Assembly (NCBI GenBank): GCA_963281255.1
Contig: OY725500.1
Coordinates: 3,591,184 to 3,655,183, forward strand
Reading direction: 5' to 3'
Source of the DNA: Aphrocallistes beatrix
Lineage: Eukaryota > Porifera > Hexactinellida > Sceptrulophora > Aphrocallistidae
DNA length: 64,000 bases
Part shown: piece after piece, positions 16,093-26,929 of the stretch
Layout: each line of letters starts with the position of its first letter
How positions within the stretch are numbered: the first letter of the stretch is position 1
The notes under the pieces: model-generated
What the model saw: only the letters and a program-made list of their open reading frames with translations
What the model was told of the DNA's origin: nothing
The model's database searches: none
Made by a program: the position numbers and the translations under genes

Positions 16093-16167
16093 GCAGGCAC
16101 CTCATCCATTCGGCTATTACCGCATCCTTGGTTATTTTACTGTGAGGCATTAGTAGAGTAGGCTATG

Positions 16168-16690
16168 ATCTATCAAATTTCTTATCTTACTTTTCAATAG
16201 TGGAATAGCTTTTTTGCCCAGATCACACAATTTACCTGAGACATCAAGTGTTGGCTCCGCTTGATGCATCTCTTCTGTCAACTCTGTCCATTTCGTTGGT
16301 TCTATCTGCTCTAGCTGTTCTGGCTGCTCCGTCTGTTCGAATTGTCCCGTCTTTTCTGGCTGCTCTGTCTGTTCCAACTGATTCGTCCTTTCTGTTCGCT
16401 CCTGTTTCGTCTTCTCTGTCTGTTGTGTACCATGCTGCTGATTTTTTCGCTCCATTCGCTCCCTTAGGATATGCTGAATGTTTCCTCTATTTAGTCTCCA
16501 CCTGCGATTCAGGGAGCTTCGCTTGTTATCGCGGTTTTTGCCGTAGACCATAAGAGCCAGTTTCCCCCATAATGATTTCGGACATTTTGACCTTACCGAA
16601 TCAAGTTCAGCCTTCAAAGTATCGAAGTCATTGTGTCCTAATGACTACAACGCTTCGATAAAAATGACTTTGCCGTCTCCTATCATACCT
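16168..16690 (-). pseudogene. Unknown Gln/Glu/Thr-rich coding relic cut by element P1
   Basis: The minus-strand frame has an upstream GDGKVIFIEAL segment, one in-frame TAG near 16645, and then a basic region (KCPKSLWGKLALMVYGKN). A low-complexity tail of EQTEQPE-type repeats follows. The frame reaches KSKIR close to the right edge of element P1, whose 7-bp target duplication lies within the former sequence. I do not recognise the family. It may be an exon (a gtaaga donor lies near 16189) of a decayed gene or of an older transposon. Confidence 0.35.
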
Positions 16691-16912
16691 AAAATCAGTA
16701 CATAATAAAGATTTCAATAATACATAATTACAAAGATCAATTCGTAAATCAATTAATTATTTATTGTATAATAGAAAACTACTTACTTGCGATAAGAATT
16801 TCTGGATAGATTGAAGATCCATGCTTTTGAGAGGAAAATATGAAATGAAATGTAAAAAGTTGTGAAATGCTTTGGAAAAAAATGAAATATAATTATGATA
16901 ACGAAATACTTA

Positions 16913-18240
16913 GGGCATTCAATAAGTTCGTAACCCTACCTATCATTTCTTTGCTAGCCTTATTTAAAATCAGTTCTAGTGTGATTATTACAGAGCCATA
17001 TTTAAACTCTATTTACTGTTTAGTTTATCTAAATTGATCAAATACTTGAGAAGTTACATCATTTTTACATTTGGCTGTTTGACTCACAGTAATATTTATG
17101 GCTTCAAAAGTACCAGAAATTAATATAGAGCATAGAGCCTATATTAAAATCAGGTCGCTTCTTGGAGACACTCCGAGGAGTATTTTCAATGATCTATCCC
17201 GAGTTTATGGCCGTGATGCTTGTTCAGAATCTACCGTCAAGAAGTGGAGTATTCGTTTTCGTGAGGGGAGAGAGGCGATAGCAGATGACCCTCGGGCTGG
17301 AAGACCGGTTACGGCGACCACCACTAATAATATCTCTCTGGTATCCAAAATGATTGAAGAGGAACCACATATCACGATTGAGGGTATTGCTAACCATGTT
17401 GACTTGTCATCGGGAACAGTTCATGAGATTTTGAGTTTGCATCTTGGCCTGAGGAAAATTTGTTCCCGTTGGGTCCCGCATTTGCTTTCTGACAGTCAAA
17501 AGAAGGCTCGATTGGATGCAGCTAAGTCTCTCCTGAAAATTTATGGTCATTGCAATGAAAGGCGATCATTCGAGATCTGTACAGGAGATGAAACCTGGAT
17601 ACGGTTTTCAGAGCCATTACGTTAGGAACAGAATAGAGTATGGCTCCCGAAAGGCGCAGATCCACCTGCAATCCCCCGTCCGGACCACTGGGGCCGCAAG
17701 GTTATTATGTACACGATATTATTTGATGCACATGGCCCAGTGTGTCAAATTTGCACCCCAAAGGGTGGACTGTTACAGGAAACTTTTATGCAACGGTGAT
17801 ACTTCCTGCTATAAATTAACACTATTTAGAGCGTCGTCCAGGATGTGGACTCAGGGGGATAAAATTATTGCACGATAATGCCAGACCCCATAAATCGAAG
17901 CAGGTGAAGGACAAATTGAAGTCCATGAGGCTTGTCGAATTAGATCACCCTCCTTATAGTCCAGACCTAGCACCCTGTTACTTTTGGCTATTTGATGGTC
18001 TCAAAAAACACCTAGCAGGGAAAACTTTGATGAGAGGATGCAACTTGGGAGGACCATTCAGCGGTACCTCAGAAACATCCCGGAAGAGGAGTATAAAAAG
18101 ACATTTTATATGTGGGTAGAGCGGTTAAAGCTCGTAGTTAAGTACAAGGGAGATTACTTTGAACATTTAGTAAAGTTTTGATATGATATAATGTGTATTA
18201 CCCCTTTTTCCATACTGAGTTACGAACTTTTTGAATGCCC
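16913..18240 (+). mobile_element. Mariner element with complete ends
   Basis: Terminal inverted repeats GGGCATTCAATAAGTTCGTA and TACGAACTTTTTGAATGCCC, each flanked by TA (16911-16912 and 18241-18242), bound a 1.3-kb element. It carries one degenerate transposase gene. Confidence 0.92.
17098..18180 (+). pseudogene. Mariner transposase, inactivated (third catalytic Asp changed to Tyr)
   Basis: The first 175 residues are an intact mariner N-terminus: paired helix-turn-helix with ESTVKKWSIRFREGR, DDPRAGRPVT, and the first catalytic Asp in TGDETWI. An in-frame TAG follows SEPLR at 17623-17625, and a frameshift near 17820-17860 brings in HDNARPH with the second Asp. The third position, 34 residues further on, should read as in SPDLAPCD. 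Here it is SPDLAPCY, from a single base change that removes the catalytic residue. Stop, frameshift and active-site loss together make this copy dead. The ends remain intact, so it could still be moved in trans. Confidence 0.93.
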
Positions 18241-18299
18241 TAAGTACAACATAAATACCTTTAATCATTTTCCAGAAACAAGACAAAGGATAAACACGT

Positions 18300-19800
18300 G
18301 AACGATCCTCATCAAAACAGACATGTTCAACGCTGCTACTATGGATAAATGCATTCAGCTGTTGACTGAAATAGTCACTAGCGAACCACTCCAGGAAAAT
18401 TGAGAAAATGTAAAGAGGGATAATTTTTTAAATTTTTAGTATTTAAGAAATATTTTGATATCAATCGAGTGACAAATTATTCTACACACGCTGGTAACAA
18501 TAGAAAATGAATTCCCAATATTTTTTGAGTTATTAAGTAAAACCATAACCCACTATACATAAGGCCTCACAACTGATTGTGGATTTTGGACCAGGGATGC
18601 GGAGGAAGACCGTTGAACTAATGCATGAGCTGCCTTAAATCATTTACAAAGCACAATAGAGCTTAGGAATATATTATCAGCATATATAAATATGGTGTCA
18701 AAGTACCCATATCCATTGTTAAAAATTTGATTAGTCACCATATGGTTGCGCAATAGGTTATACTTGTGACAAATTTGGTGATTTTCAGAGGCCGTTTAGG
18801 GGCACTTCTAAGTGTTTTTACTGTAAAATTTTTCGCATAGAACTGAGATGTGAATGGGTTAATACGAAAAATTTGAAATTTTTTCATGGAATGTTGCTAC
18901 ATTCCAGTGTTGCTATGGAAACGTGTTTTGGTCAGTTGGCGTTATATCTTGAAAACTGCAATGGCTACACATTCAAATGTAATTCCATTTGATAGCGAAT
19001 ATACTACTTCCTATTAAGTGATAATATAATTTCGACCTCTAAATTCAATAGTTTATGAGATAATCGACAATGTCCCGTATTGGTCACATTTGATAATTTG
19101 TCGATTATCTCATAAACCTTTGAATTTAGAGGTTGAAATTATATTATCACTTAATAGGAAGTAGTATATTTCCAATCAAATGGAATTACATTTAAATGTC
19201 TAGCTCTTGTGGTTTTCAAGATATAACCCCAACTGACCAAAACACGTTTCCATAGCAACACTGGAATGTACCAACATTCCATGAAAAAATTCCAAATTTT
19301 TCGTATTAACCCATTCACATAGAAGTGCCCCTAAACGGCCTCTGAAAATCACCAAATTTGTCACAAATATAACCTATTGCTCAACCATATGGTGACTAAT
19401 CAAATTTTTAACAATGGATATAGGTACTTTGACACCATATTTATATATGCTGATAATATATTCCTAAGCTCTATTGTGCTTTGTAAATGATTTAAGGCAG
19501 CTCATGCATTAGTTCAACGGTCTTCCTCCGCATCCCTGGTCCAAAATCCACAATCAGTTGTGAGGCCTTATGTATAGTAGGCTATGGTAAAACCTATTAC
19601 AAAAGATTAATGTCCCACTGCTAAGTCATCTTGGAAAATTTGAACATGTCATGTGAGTGACAAAACGCTACTCTACACACTGGTATAATTATTTTAATCT
19701 AGTGCTTATACTTTTCGAGATATTCAAGTTTAAGTGTGACATGCGAATCGGCTGCTAAGATAACGCTCGTTATTTTAATTAGCTACTTTTATGATCTGTG
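18300..19800 (-). mobile_element. Harbinger relic (3' end of transposase region), split by element P2
   Basis: 18350-18543 and 19594-19780 are the inverted counterpart of 9370-9800, the end of the Harbinger transposase gene and its 3' flank. This copy is interrupted exactly at the GTAAAAC site by element P2. At 9565-9580 the same sequence is continuous, giving a natural empty site. Confidence 0.85.
18544..19586. mobile_element. Giant palindromic element P2, 7-bp target duplication GTAAAAC
   Basis: The two arms of about 500 bp are almost fully complementary, from CATAACCCACTATACATAAG to its partner CTTATGTATAGTAGGCTATG. The centre is near 19060-19090, where GAGATAATCGACAA meets TTGTCGATTATCTC. 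GTAAAAC occurs directly outside both ends (18537-18543 and 19587-19593), while the uninterrupted target at 9.57 kb has it once. There is no coding capacity. As RNA or single strand it would form one long hairpin. Confidence 0.9.
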
Positions 19801-20058
19801 AAACTATTAGTATAAGCACAGAGATACAACTAGATATTTATCACAAATATGCTTAATTATATTGACAGTTATCCAATCTAATTCTTGTACTATGCTTCTA
19901 ATACATGTATTGTATAGGCAAAATTGATCCTTTTCCTGCTGCTGGTAGAAATGAGGTAGTGTTGGAAAATATTGTTGTTGGTATCCCTGTGGTAGATGAA
20001 TTGAAGGAGGTAGATGAGGCAATGGATTAGTAGGTTGCATTCCCGAAGAGATAATATT

Positions 20059-20530
20059 TTACATCAAGTTTATTAGTTTATTTTGATTGGAAATCAACAA
20101 CTCCAATTTACCAACCATTAGTCCTGTGCTAGATGTTACATTATCCGCTATAACCTCAAGCTCGGAATCTATTCTCTTCAGAATCTCGACTTTTTGTTTT
20201 TCATTCTCCAGAACGCCTTCCTTGAAAGGATCAATCACAGGAATTTCTTTCAATGTTCCTGCTGGACTAATAGCCATATCAAGATCGCTCAAAGGACTGT
20301 TACTGGAAAATTGGTCCATAGTAGGACCAAAATTTTCAGGGGAGGACCAATTTTCGCGGACCAAAATTTTCGTGTCTATCCCAGCTTCGATTCCTTCAAA
20401 GATTTATTTTTCATTGATAGACCTTATCTTTGTTTCAAGCTCCATCAGCTCAGCTTCAGCAGGTGCACCTCCTGTTTTCTTCGTGGCGGTGATGGCCTCT
20501 GTTCTAGTAGGTTCCCGGTGCTGGTGCATG
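20059..20530 (-). pseudogene. Harbinger-type Myb/SANT-like DNA-binding protein, C-terminal part
   Basis: The minus-strand frame reads ATKKTGGAPAEAELMELE, an in-frame TAA near 20403, then FEGIEAGIDT, an acidic linker and a C-terminal coiled segment to a stop at 20059. The order KTGG-x-P, a short helix, then a GI-x-x-GID motif matches the tail of the Myb/trihelix-like accessory protein that PIF/Harbinger transposons encode beside their transposase. The position next to the inverted transposase relic at 18.3-19.8 kb supports this. The stop codon and missing N-terminus mark it as decayed. Family inferred by pattern only. Confidence 0.6.
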
Positions 20531-20639
20531 TGTGGATCCGCTGTATTAATCATGCGTGACTAAAATTAGCTCAAATAAAATTATACATTTCAAGAGGAAG
20601 AGGGGAGTGATATAAAATGAATTGATTCTAAATTCAGAT

Positions 20640-21030
20640 TATGCGGAAATTAACATGCCAATCGTTCCTTTGCTTTGAAGTATTGATAACAATGGCAGTA
20701 TATTGTATAGAAGAAAAGGTGTGAACATTTCACTTATTCTTCAAACTTAATTGTAGACTCATCATTCGACACCTACATGCTAATTTGATCTCTATGACTT
20801 GTAACAAACAAACAAAAAAACAAAAAATCCTATTGTTTGAATATACGTCAATATGATTAATAACTCTACTTACTCGTCGTATTGCCCGTGTCCTTCTCGG
20901 GGGTGCGAATCCCGGTAGGTTCTAGTAATGTAATAATTAGTCTTTATACATACAACTTTGAGATTATTGCATACAAGCGCGCTTCGCTTGCTTGCGCTGA
21001 GCGGCTTGCGGACACTGAGTGTCCGCAGAT
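20640..21030 (-). repeat. Fragments of dispersed repeat family R
   Basis: 20640-20830 matches the 5' part of family R in reverse orientation (CAAACAAACAAAAAAACAAA next to CTACATGC...). 20968-21030 is the GC-rich 3' tip (ACAAGCGCGCTTCGCTTGCT). Unrelated DNA of about 140 bp lies between them. Confidence 0.6.
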
Positions 21031-22253
21031 AAGGAATATATGGTCCAAATTTAGTGCATTTTGGTCTAAAAGTGGAGTTTGGTGATGATAGTGAACACGT
21101 TTTATCAAATTAAAAAAGTTATAGTATTAATTAAGTATGTGTGAAGTGGTGCAGTTGAGATTAAAAATTGGCAGATTGAACCTGTCCCATCGTACAAATG
21201 CTCCTTTTTGGGGTGTTAAATTGACCAAAAGTAGGGCGTACGTACTATGATAATTCAGAAGTATAACTAACCGAAATGTGGTATTCAACTTGTACTTCTT
21301 GTACATGTTGGACGTTTTGGACTGTGGAGGGAATCTTTGATATAAATAGAATCTATAATAAGTTCTGAAACAATGAGCTCTGTTGCTAGATGCAACAATT
21401 AGAACTATTGATGTATGTCAGTTCGGAGACTTAGAAGTGCAAATCTGACGATTATTTAGGCATTATCTGACATGATTATTCAATTATGCCAATGGTTTTC
21501 TCTGGGTAGCAAAAAAGGCAGAATAAAATAATAACCGCTCATTTAATTAAGCAGTAGCTACGAATATAGTAATTAGACAAACTAATTACATTAAGATTAA
21601 GAGACTCACTCTCAAATATTCTCGAATCTCCAAGACTATAGTCTTTAATTCCTCCACATCCCTCTGGAGGCGAATAAATTCCTTCTGTTGGCGCCGAACG
21701 CATGGAAAACATTTAATCACCGTTAAAAAAGTTGAGACACTACAGAGAAAAAATAAATTAACCTACAGTCGATGTTGGTAAAAATTCGATCAATTATTTC
21801 AATCCTGCGATGCTCTATTGCACCTATCCACATGCTAGGAATTCATATGACGTACTTCACTACAGATAACTATTCCTTTGTTTCGCAACAAACTTACGGA
21901 AAATTCATTACATCTACCTGGTATAGCAATAGCATCTCGGAAGGGGCTGCGTGTGGACAAAGCATCTGGACATTCTGCCACATCCTCGTATTAGTAGCCT
22001 CAGTCTTGTTGGGAAGTAGAATAAAGAGACTTGGCAATAAGTGATCATCTTTCATCAGGTCAGGACCTCTGCGAAGTGAATATATCACGTATAACTACGC
22101 GAAGAGTAAAGGAGCCGTCTTAACCCTTGAAAGCATTTGGGATTTTTCTATTTATAGTAGTAACCCCAAACTTGTGTGGCTTCCCCATTGAAAATGGCTT
22201 AAACCGGAAATGACGCAACACATTCCTGTGGCAAGCGTGGGTTAAAGGTGCCA
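21031..22253. other. Repeat-poor stretch; possible small TTA-flanked element
   Basis: No gene is firmly supported. The minus strand at 21600-21715 reads EFIRLQRDVEELKTIVLEIR, a coiled-coil-like stretch ending at a gtgagt donor, but no partner exon is visible. 22123-22240 is bounded by TTA and has ACCC/GGG ends like the 104-bp element at 10506. Confidence 0.3.
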
Positions 22254-22600
22254 TCAGCCAACCACACCCCGAACAACTGCAACATATCCAGGTTTCTTTC
22301 CGTACCGAATATGAGGATTCTTTCTTTTTGTTTCCTGACCTGAGTCATAAAGGAGGAACTGCTCGTCTTTGGACGTTCGCTTGTATATGTCCGGTAGAGT
22401 GAGCTCCTCTAAAGAAACAGGTTGCACTGGAACTGCTGAGCTGCGGACTCGCTGACGCTGGATGCTACGTTTAAGACTGTCCAGTTTGGGCAACATCGCA
22501 GAAGTACCCTCTGATACAGTTTGAAGGCATTCTCCCACAATGTGGTGTGAACTATCTTGCGAGTCCAATGTTTTTTGTTTTATGTTTGCCTTCACTACAC
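22254..22600 (-). pseudogene. MULE/FLYWCH-type transposon protein, C-terminal fragment
   Basis: A 113-residue frame on the minus strand. It has a helical segment ending in a leucine/arginine motif (LPKLDSLKRSIQRQR), then LEELTLPDIYK and FLLYDSG. This order (Leu-Pro-Lys-x-Asp-Ser-Leu-x-Arg, a basic stretch, a Pro-x-x-Tyr segment, then FLLYDSG) is the segment that in many invertebrate FLYWCH-associated Mutator-like elements lies between the zinc finger and the transposase domain. Neither of those domains is present, so this is a fragment. Assigned from family memory, not from a search. Confidence 0.55.
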
Positions 22601-24060
22601 AGCAACTAACTGCCTTTTCATCTGGTTGATGGTCATCTAGATCATCTGGATGGTGTTCGTTAGTTTTTTTAATAATTTATATACCTTTGGTGTGTATTAT
22701 CGCCCTACAATACCCCTCTGTTCGCACAACCAGTGTGTAATCTCTCCAACTTTCCTATGCTCACAATAATTATACCCCCTTCAATTAATTTCTCTGCTCC
22801 TCTCTGAGACCGGGTTAGCCTGAATGAATGAGAAGTAGATTCTGTCATTATCAATAATTATGAGTGAAGTCGGATTAATAAATGATTTATATGATTACTT
22901 AAAAACAGTTTGGACTTCCACACTATGAACGATAGAAGTAAACAATGTACGTAAACAATAATTTTTTAATTGAAAGACCAATAGAAATCTACAAGTAGTC
23001 ATGTTACGAATTGTCGTTGTTACAATTTGTCTGTTACGAATTGTCGTGTTACGAGTTGTCGGAACTTCCTAATGAAATAAATTTTATATTTCAACAGTTA
23101 TCCAACTAAGTGTAAATTGTCAGAACTCGCTGAGTTACGATGGCTAGAAGGTATAAAATACCTAGCATTCAGGGAATGTTAGATCATGGCTTACAAGGCT
23201 TCACAGTAACTTCACGGGCCCATGATCCATCTGACCCATGGTCCTGCTGCAGTTCTAACACGAGGTCCGTATTTTTGTTGATGTTTGTTTCTATAATATT
23301 ATTTTTGTTTGTAGTATAAGTATAATAGTATGTAATTGTATTTATTGACTATTTTACCTCTTATAGACTTTGCATTCTCTTTTTTCTTTATTTCGTCGAA
23401 TTATGCTTGAGAGTTATTTTAGAGGAGCAGTTCTGAAACCGCAGAACAGAGGAGCTAATATTATACTTTCGTGTCTATTTGTAAAACTATCTCTATTATG
23501 ACAGTTTGACATTGTATCAATTGGTGAGCCAAATAAAGTTTGAAATATTATCTGAGACTTGAGAGAGTTTCCATTTTGCTGATCGCAATTAACTGCCTTG
23601 TGCCTACTCTGTTTACTGGATATCAATGCTAGTAGTACTAATATGGTGTTCAGGATAGTGGAAACAAGGTCACTGATATAGGAAGTATTCTTATATGAAG
23701 AGAATTGGAATGACTTATTGCATGACAATATATCATTTATTCTACTTGTACTTTTATTTAAAGCTCTTTGGATACTTTATTCAATCATTTCAGTAATGTT
23801 ATATTTTCCCATGATAAAAATTTGTGCTATATGCTATAGCTTAAAAAATATTATATAGTAGCAATCCGCAGGTCCCAAACACATGCTATGTACGCGTATA
23901 TATAATTTAGTTCCATTGCGATTTGTCGGAAAATCCTACACCACATTAGTACTAAGTGCAACAAGGTATTTGATAAATACAGTTGATCTTTGGCCCTGCC
24001 AAATTAGCGACAGTTTAGGAGTGAAAAACTACATAGGGCTACATAGGGACCAAATACATA

Positions 24061-24804
24061 GGGCATTCCAAAAGTTCTCGTCCCAAATCTGTATCTCAAA
24101 TGAGAGTGAAAATAGGATATTTTCGATTTGTCCATTGTATTCCTTAAGGGATCAGCTTCCAATTTGTATTTTGGTTTATTTTAAGAGGACAATTATTGTG
24201 GTTCCTATATTAGATTCTTGTACATCGGTTTAGGGTAGTGTCGAAAAGTTGGAATCTTCCCATTGAAAATGGCTTAAAACTAAATTTGGAGAATAAAAGT
24301 TGTGAAAATCGTAGAATAAGGTCATTAAAAGGTGAAATAATTAAGAACCAATGTAAAAAAGTAATCTGGAGGTGTTCAATAGTATTGCTCGTGTTGAAAA
24401 AATATCATGCCACTTTTAGTGGATTTTTTGTCAATTTTCGCAAAAATGGTAGTAAACCACTTCAAAACATAGTATGTATTCCCTAAGCTTCAAACTATAA
24501 TACTTCAAAGAATTCAATTTATATGTTAGTTGATGCGTAGAATTGGATGGCGGGATCAGTTTTAATCTAAATCTGCTCAGAACTGAAATATATCAAAGGG
24601 AACCCCAAAAATCACGTTCAAAGGCAGTGCCCTAAACCGATGCACAAAAATCTAATATAGGAACCACAATAATTGTCCTTTTAAAATAAACCAATATATA
24701 AATTGGAAGCTGATCCCTTAAGGAATACAATAGACAAATTGAAAATATCCTATTTTCACTCTCATTTGAGATACAGATTTGGGATGAGAACTTTTGGAAT
24801 GCCC
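24061..24804. mobile_element. Mariner-like MITE, palindromic, absent from unit B
   Basis: Ends GGGCATTCCAAAAGTTCTCG / CTTTTGGAATGCCC lie between TA dinucleotides. The outer 110 bp or so are complementary. The homologous place in unit B (near 32815, GACCAAATAAAAGAGTTAG) lacks the element, so it arrived after the duplication. Confidence 0.88.
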
Positions 24805-25031
24805 TATGTAAAAGAGTTATTCTTCTCAGCCCATTGAAAATATACCGAAGGAACATTTTTGTCAAAAAATTTAGTTTCCAACAACGTTGCCTACGCAGTT
24901 TATTTAAATTTTTAATCCAAAGTTTATTCATACGAATATAGTATTTTTCATTTGAAATTTCTTTACAGTTTTGTGTCATTTAACAAAACAATATGCTGCA
25001 GTGCAACCAGGCCAGCTATGACATGTGGTAT

Positions 25032-25236
25032 CAGGGTTTCATCCAGCTTTCCGAAGTCATACGCCTAAATGGGCGCCACCATTTTTCTACGCGCCTATAC
25101 TCTGCATTTTTATATATGTTTTATGCCACGCACCAAAGTAGGCGTATGCCGCGCGCCTAAATCATACGCCTAATTACGATTCATGGGATCAAATACGCGC
25201 CTCTAGGCGCGCCCAGCACGCCTGGATGAAAGCCTG
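25032..25236. mobile_element. hAT-type MITE, 8-bp duplication TGTGGTAT, absent from unit B
   Basis: CAGGGTTTCATCCAGC ... CTGGATGAAAGCCTG ends, with TGTGGTAT at 25024-25031 and 25237-25244. Unit B at 33030 has the uninterrupted GACATGAGGTATATAC. The interior is GC-rich and repeats GCGCGCC-like and CATACGCCTAA words. Confidence 0.9.
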
Positions 25237-25518
25237 TGTGGTATATACTTTATACTACACAACTATTTGAAAAGGGGAAGCTAAAGCCCTGCACTAATCC
25301 CTCCCCCCCTGAAAGGGAAAGTTTATAGGAATAAAGAGTATATTATAGGAATGAAACAGTACAGCATAGGAATGAAACAGTATATTATAGAAATGAAACA
25401 GTATGTACCAGTTTGTAAGCAGCAAAGTTAGGATATTGAATGGCACTGCATTACTTCACACAATTTATGAAAATAATTTCCCCTAACTACTTGTAACTAT
25501 AGCATTATAACCTTTATT

Positions 25519-26929
25519 TTAGTCTCTTTCAGCCTTTGCTAATCCTCTAAAGCATCTGATCTGCATTTCACTGAAGCCCTGCTCAACCAATTGAAGAACT
25601 ATTGATTCAGTTGAAAAATGGTCTGCAACAATTACTTTATCAAATATTTCCTTTATCATTTCATAGACGTATTTTGCATCATCTGCTGCTCTCTTTTCCT
25701 CTCTATTGACACCTATTTTCTTTTCTGTAAAAACAAGAACATCCTTTAGTAGTTCAATCTTAGAATATTTGTTATTATTAATAGCGTCTTCAATGTCTCC
25801 AAGATCTGCCTCTATTAGTGTTGTAATAATCTGTTCTTTTTCAATCGATTTAGAATTGTTAGAGTCAGATATCTCATCTCCAATATCCCAAGCGACAAGA
25901 GCGGCATCAATTCCAAAGGAAGCAGCTGTACCTAGTCCAGGAACAGTGGCTGCAACACCTGAAAGCACTTCTAATCCTGCCTTACCGAATTCTTCACCCA
26001 TTCTCCCATTCTCCCATAATCCCCCTGAACAAGCGAGTAAACTCCAGATCCAATTCGGCATAAACCGAATAAACCACCAGCTACAATAGAAACTCCTGGT
26101 ATCTTTTTAGCACCAACTTTTGCAACTTCCATTGTGCCAACCTTGGCTACTTGTTTTGCGACGACCTTGCCTGCTTGTTTTGCGGCGACCTTGCCTGCTT
26201 CTTTTGCGACGACCTTGCCTGCTTCTTTTGCGACGACCTTGCCTCCTTCTTTTGCGACGACCTTGCCTGCTTCTTTTACGATTAACTTTGTTCCTTCTTT
26301 TTTTACTAACTCGATAGTTGCTTTTTTTCCCACCTCCAATAGCGTTGATACCGACTCATTTGGATGTCTTGTTTGATAAAGTAGATCAAATTTTGACAAA
26401 CATTTCTCAACAATTTGTCTTGGTTCTTTTATCTCTAAAACAAATATTTTGATAAAATGTATGTGTTGTTAAAACAAAAAAGGAATGAGAGAATTAACCC
26501 AGTAAATGAATATCTAATCTACCAGTATAGTATATACCAGGTGTATCAAACTCGAATCGGATAGTGGGCCAATTTCATAATCCCAGCTCTTCCCCCGGGC
26601 CATGATATAAACGAATAAATTTTAACTACTGATTCATTCAATTATAATATTTTATCGCAACTGGCTTGCGGGCCACCTCTGAGCAACCTGCGGGTCATAA
26701 ATGGGCCGCGACCCACCAGTTTGACACGCCTGGTGTATACCATCAATCTACGTGTTTATTAAAAATGTATTGCGTCATTCAAATAATTTGGAGCGGTGAA
26801 GCCAAATAAATTCAGGTCTAAACTATAAATAGTAAAGTTCCCAGGTATTCGGAATATTAAAGTTAAGTTGGTCATCTCGCAAGTAAGGAATTATTTCTAA
26901 CAGAACTAACCTGATGATGATTCGGCCAT
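25519..26929 (-). pseudogene. Glycine-rich membrane-hairpin protein, copy 1, frameshifted
   Basis: Same two-exon structure as the intact copy at 33317-34416. A 19-nt first exon (26911-26929) encodes MAESSS and ends in a gtta donor. A second exon runs from 26434 to the stop at 25519. An 8-bp tandem duplication (ATTCTCCC twice, near 25999-26014) shifts the frame in the middle of the Gly-rich region, just after GDYGRMGE. The N-terminal half additionally holds an expanded run of 8-residue units of the form KVVAKEAG (24-bp repeats), several more than in copy 2, which makes it about 33 residues longer. The rest is closely similar. Function unknown. It could be a true pseudogene, a polymorphic null allele, or an assembly error. 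Confidence 0.8.
26538..26732. mobile_element. hAT-type MITE (CAGGTGTATCAAACTC), absent from unit B
   Basis: CAGGTGTATCAAACTCG ... CAGTTTGACACGCCTG ends follow the pattern of widespread animal hAT elements. The flanks GTATATAC / GTGTATAC form an 8-bp duplication with one mismatch. Unit B at about 34215 has the uninterrupted GTATATACCATCAATC. Confidence 0.88.

Larger units (their letters stand above)
15068..16167. mobile_element. Giant palindromic element P1 with 7-bp target duplication
   Basis: The ends are complementary (CATAGCCTACTCTAATAATG on the left; CATTAGTAGAGTAGGCTATG on the right). The 7-bp direct repeat ATCTATC lies immediately outside (15061-15067 and 16168-16174). Both ends carry an inner TGCCTCACAGTA. 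The core, 15490-15815, is a long palindrome built from CCAAAACGCGTTTTGG-type words. No protein is encoded. It belongs with P2 (18544-19586), P3 (46643-49151) and P4 (near 52317-52478). Confidence 0.8.

Noticed and set aside
21600..21715. Coiled-coil-like exon (EFIRLQRDVEELKTIVLEIR) on the minus strand
   Set aside because: The sequence is protein-like and ends at a good donor, but no start, partner exon or family is visible, so it is only mentioned as a possibility.
26120..26376. Plus-strand ORFs reading LLLRRPCLL and PASFATTLPAS across the glycine-rich gene
   Set aside because: They are the antisense shadow of the 24-bp repeats encoding KVVAKEAG on the minus strand, where splice sites and paralogue conservation support the gene.
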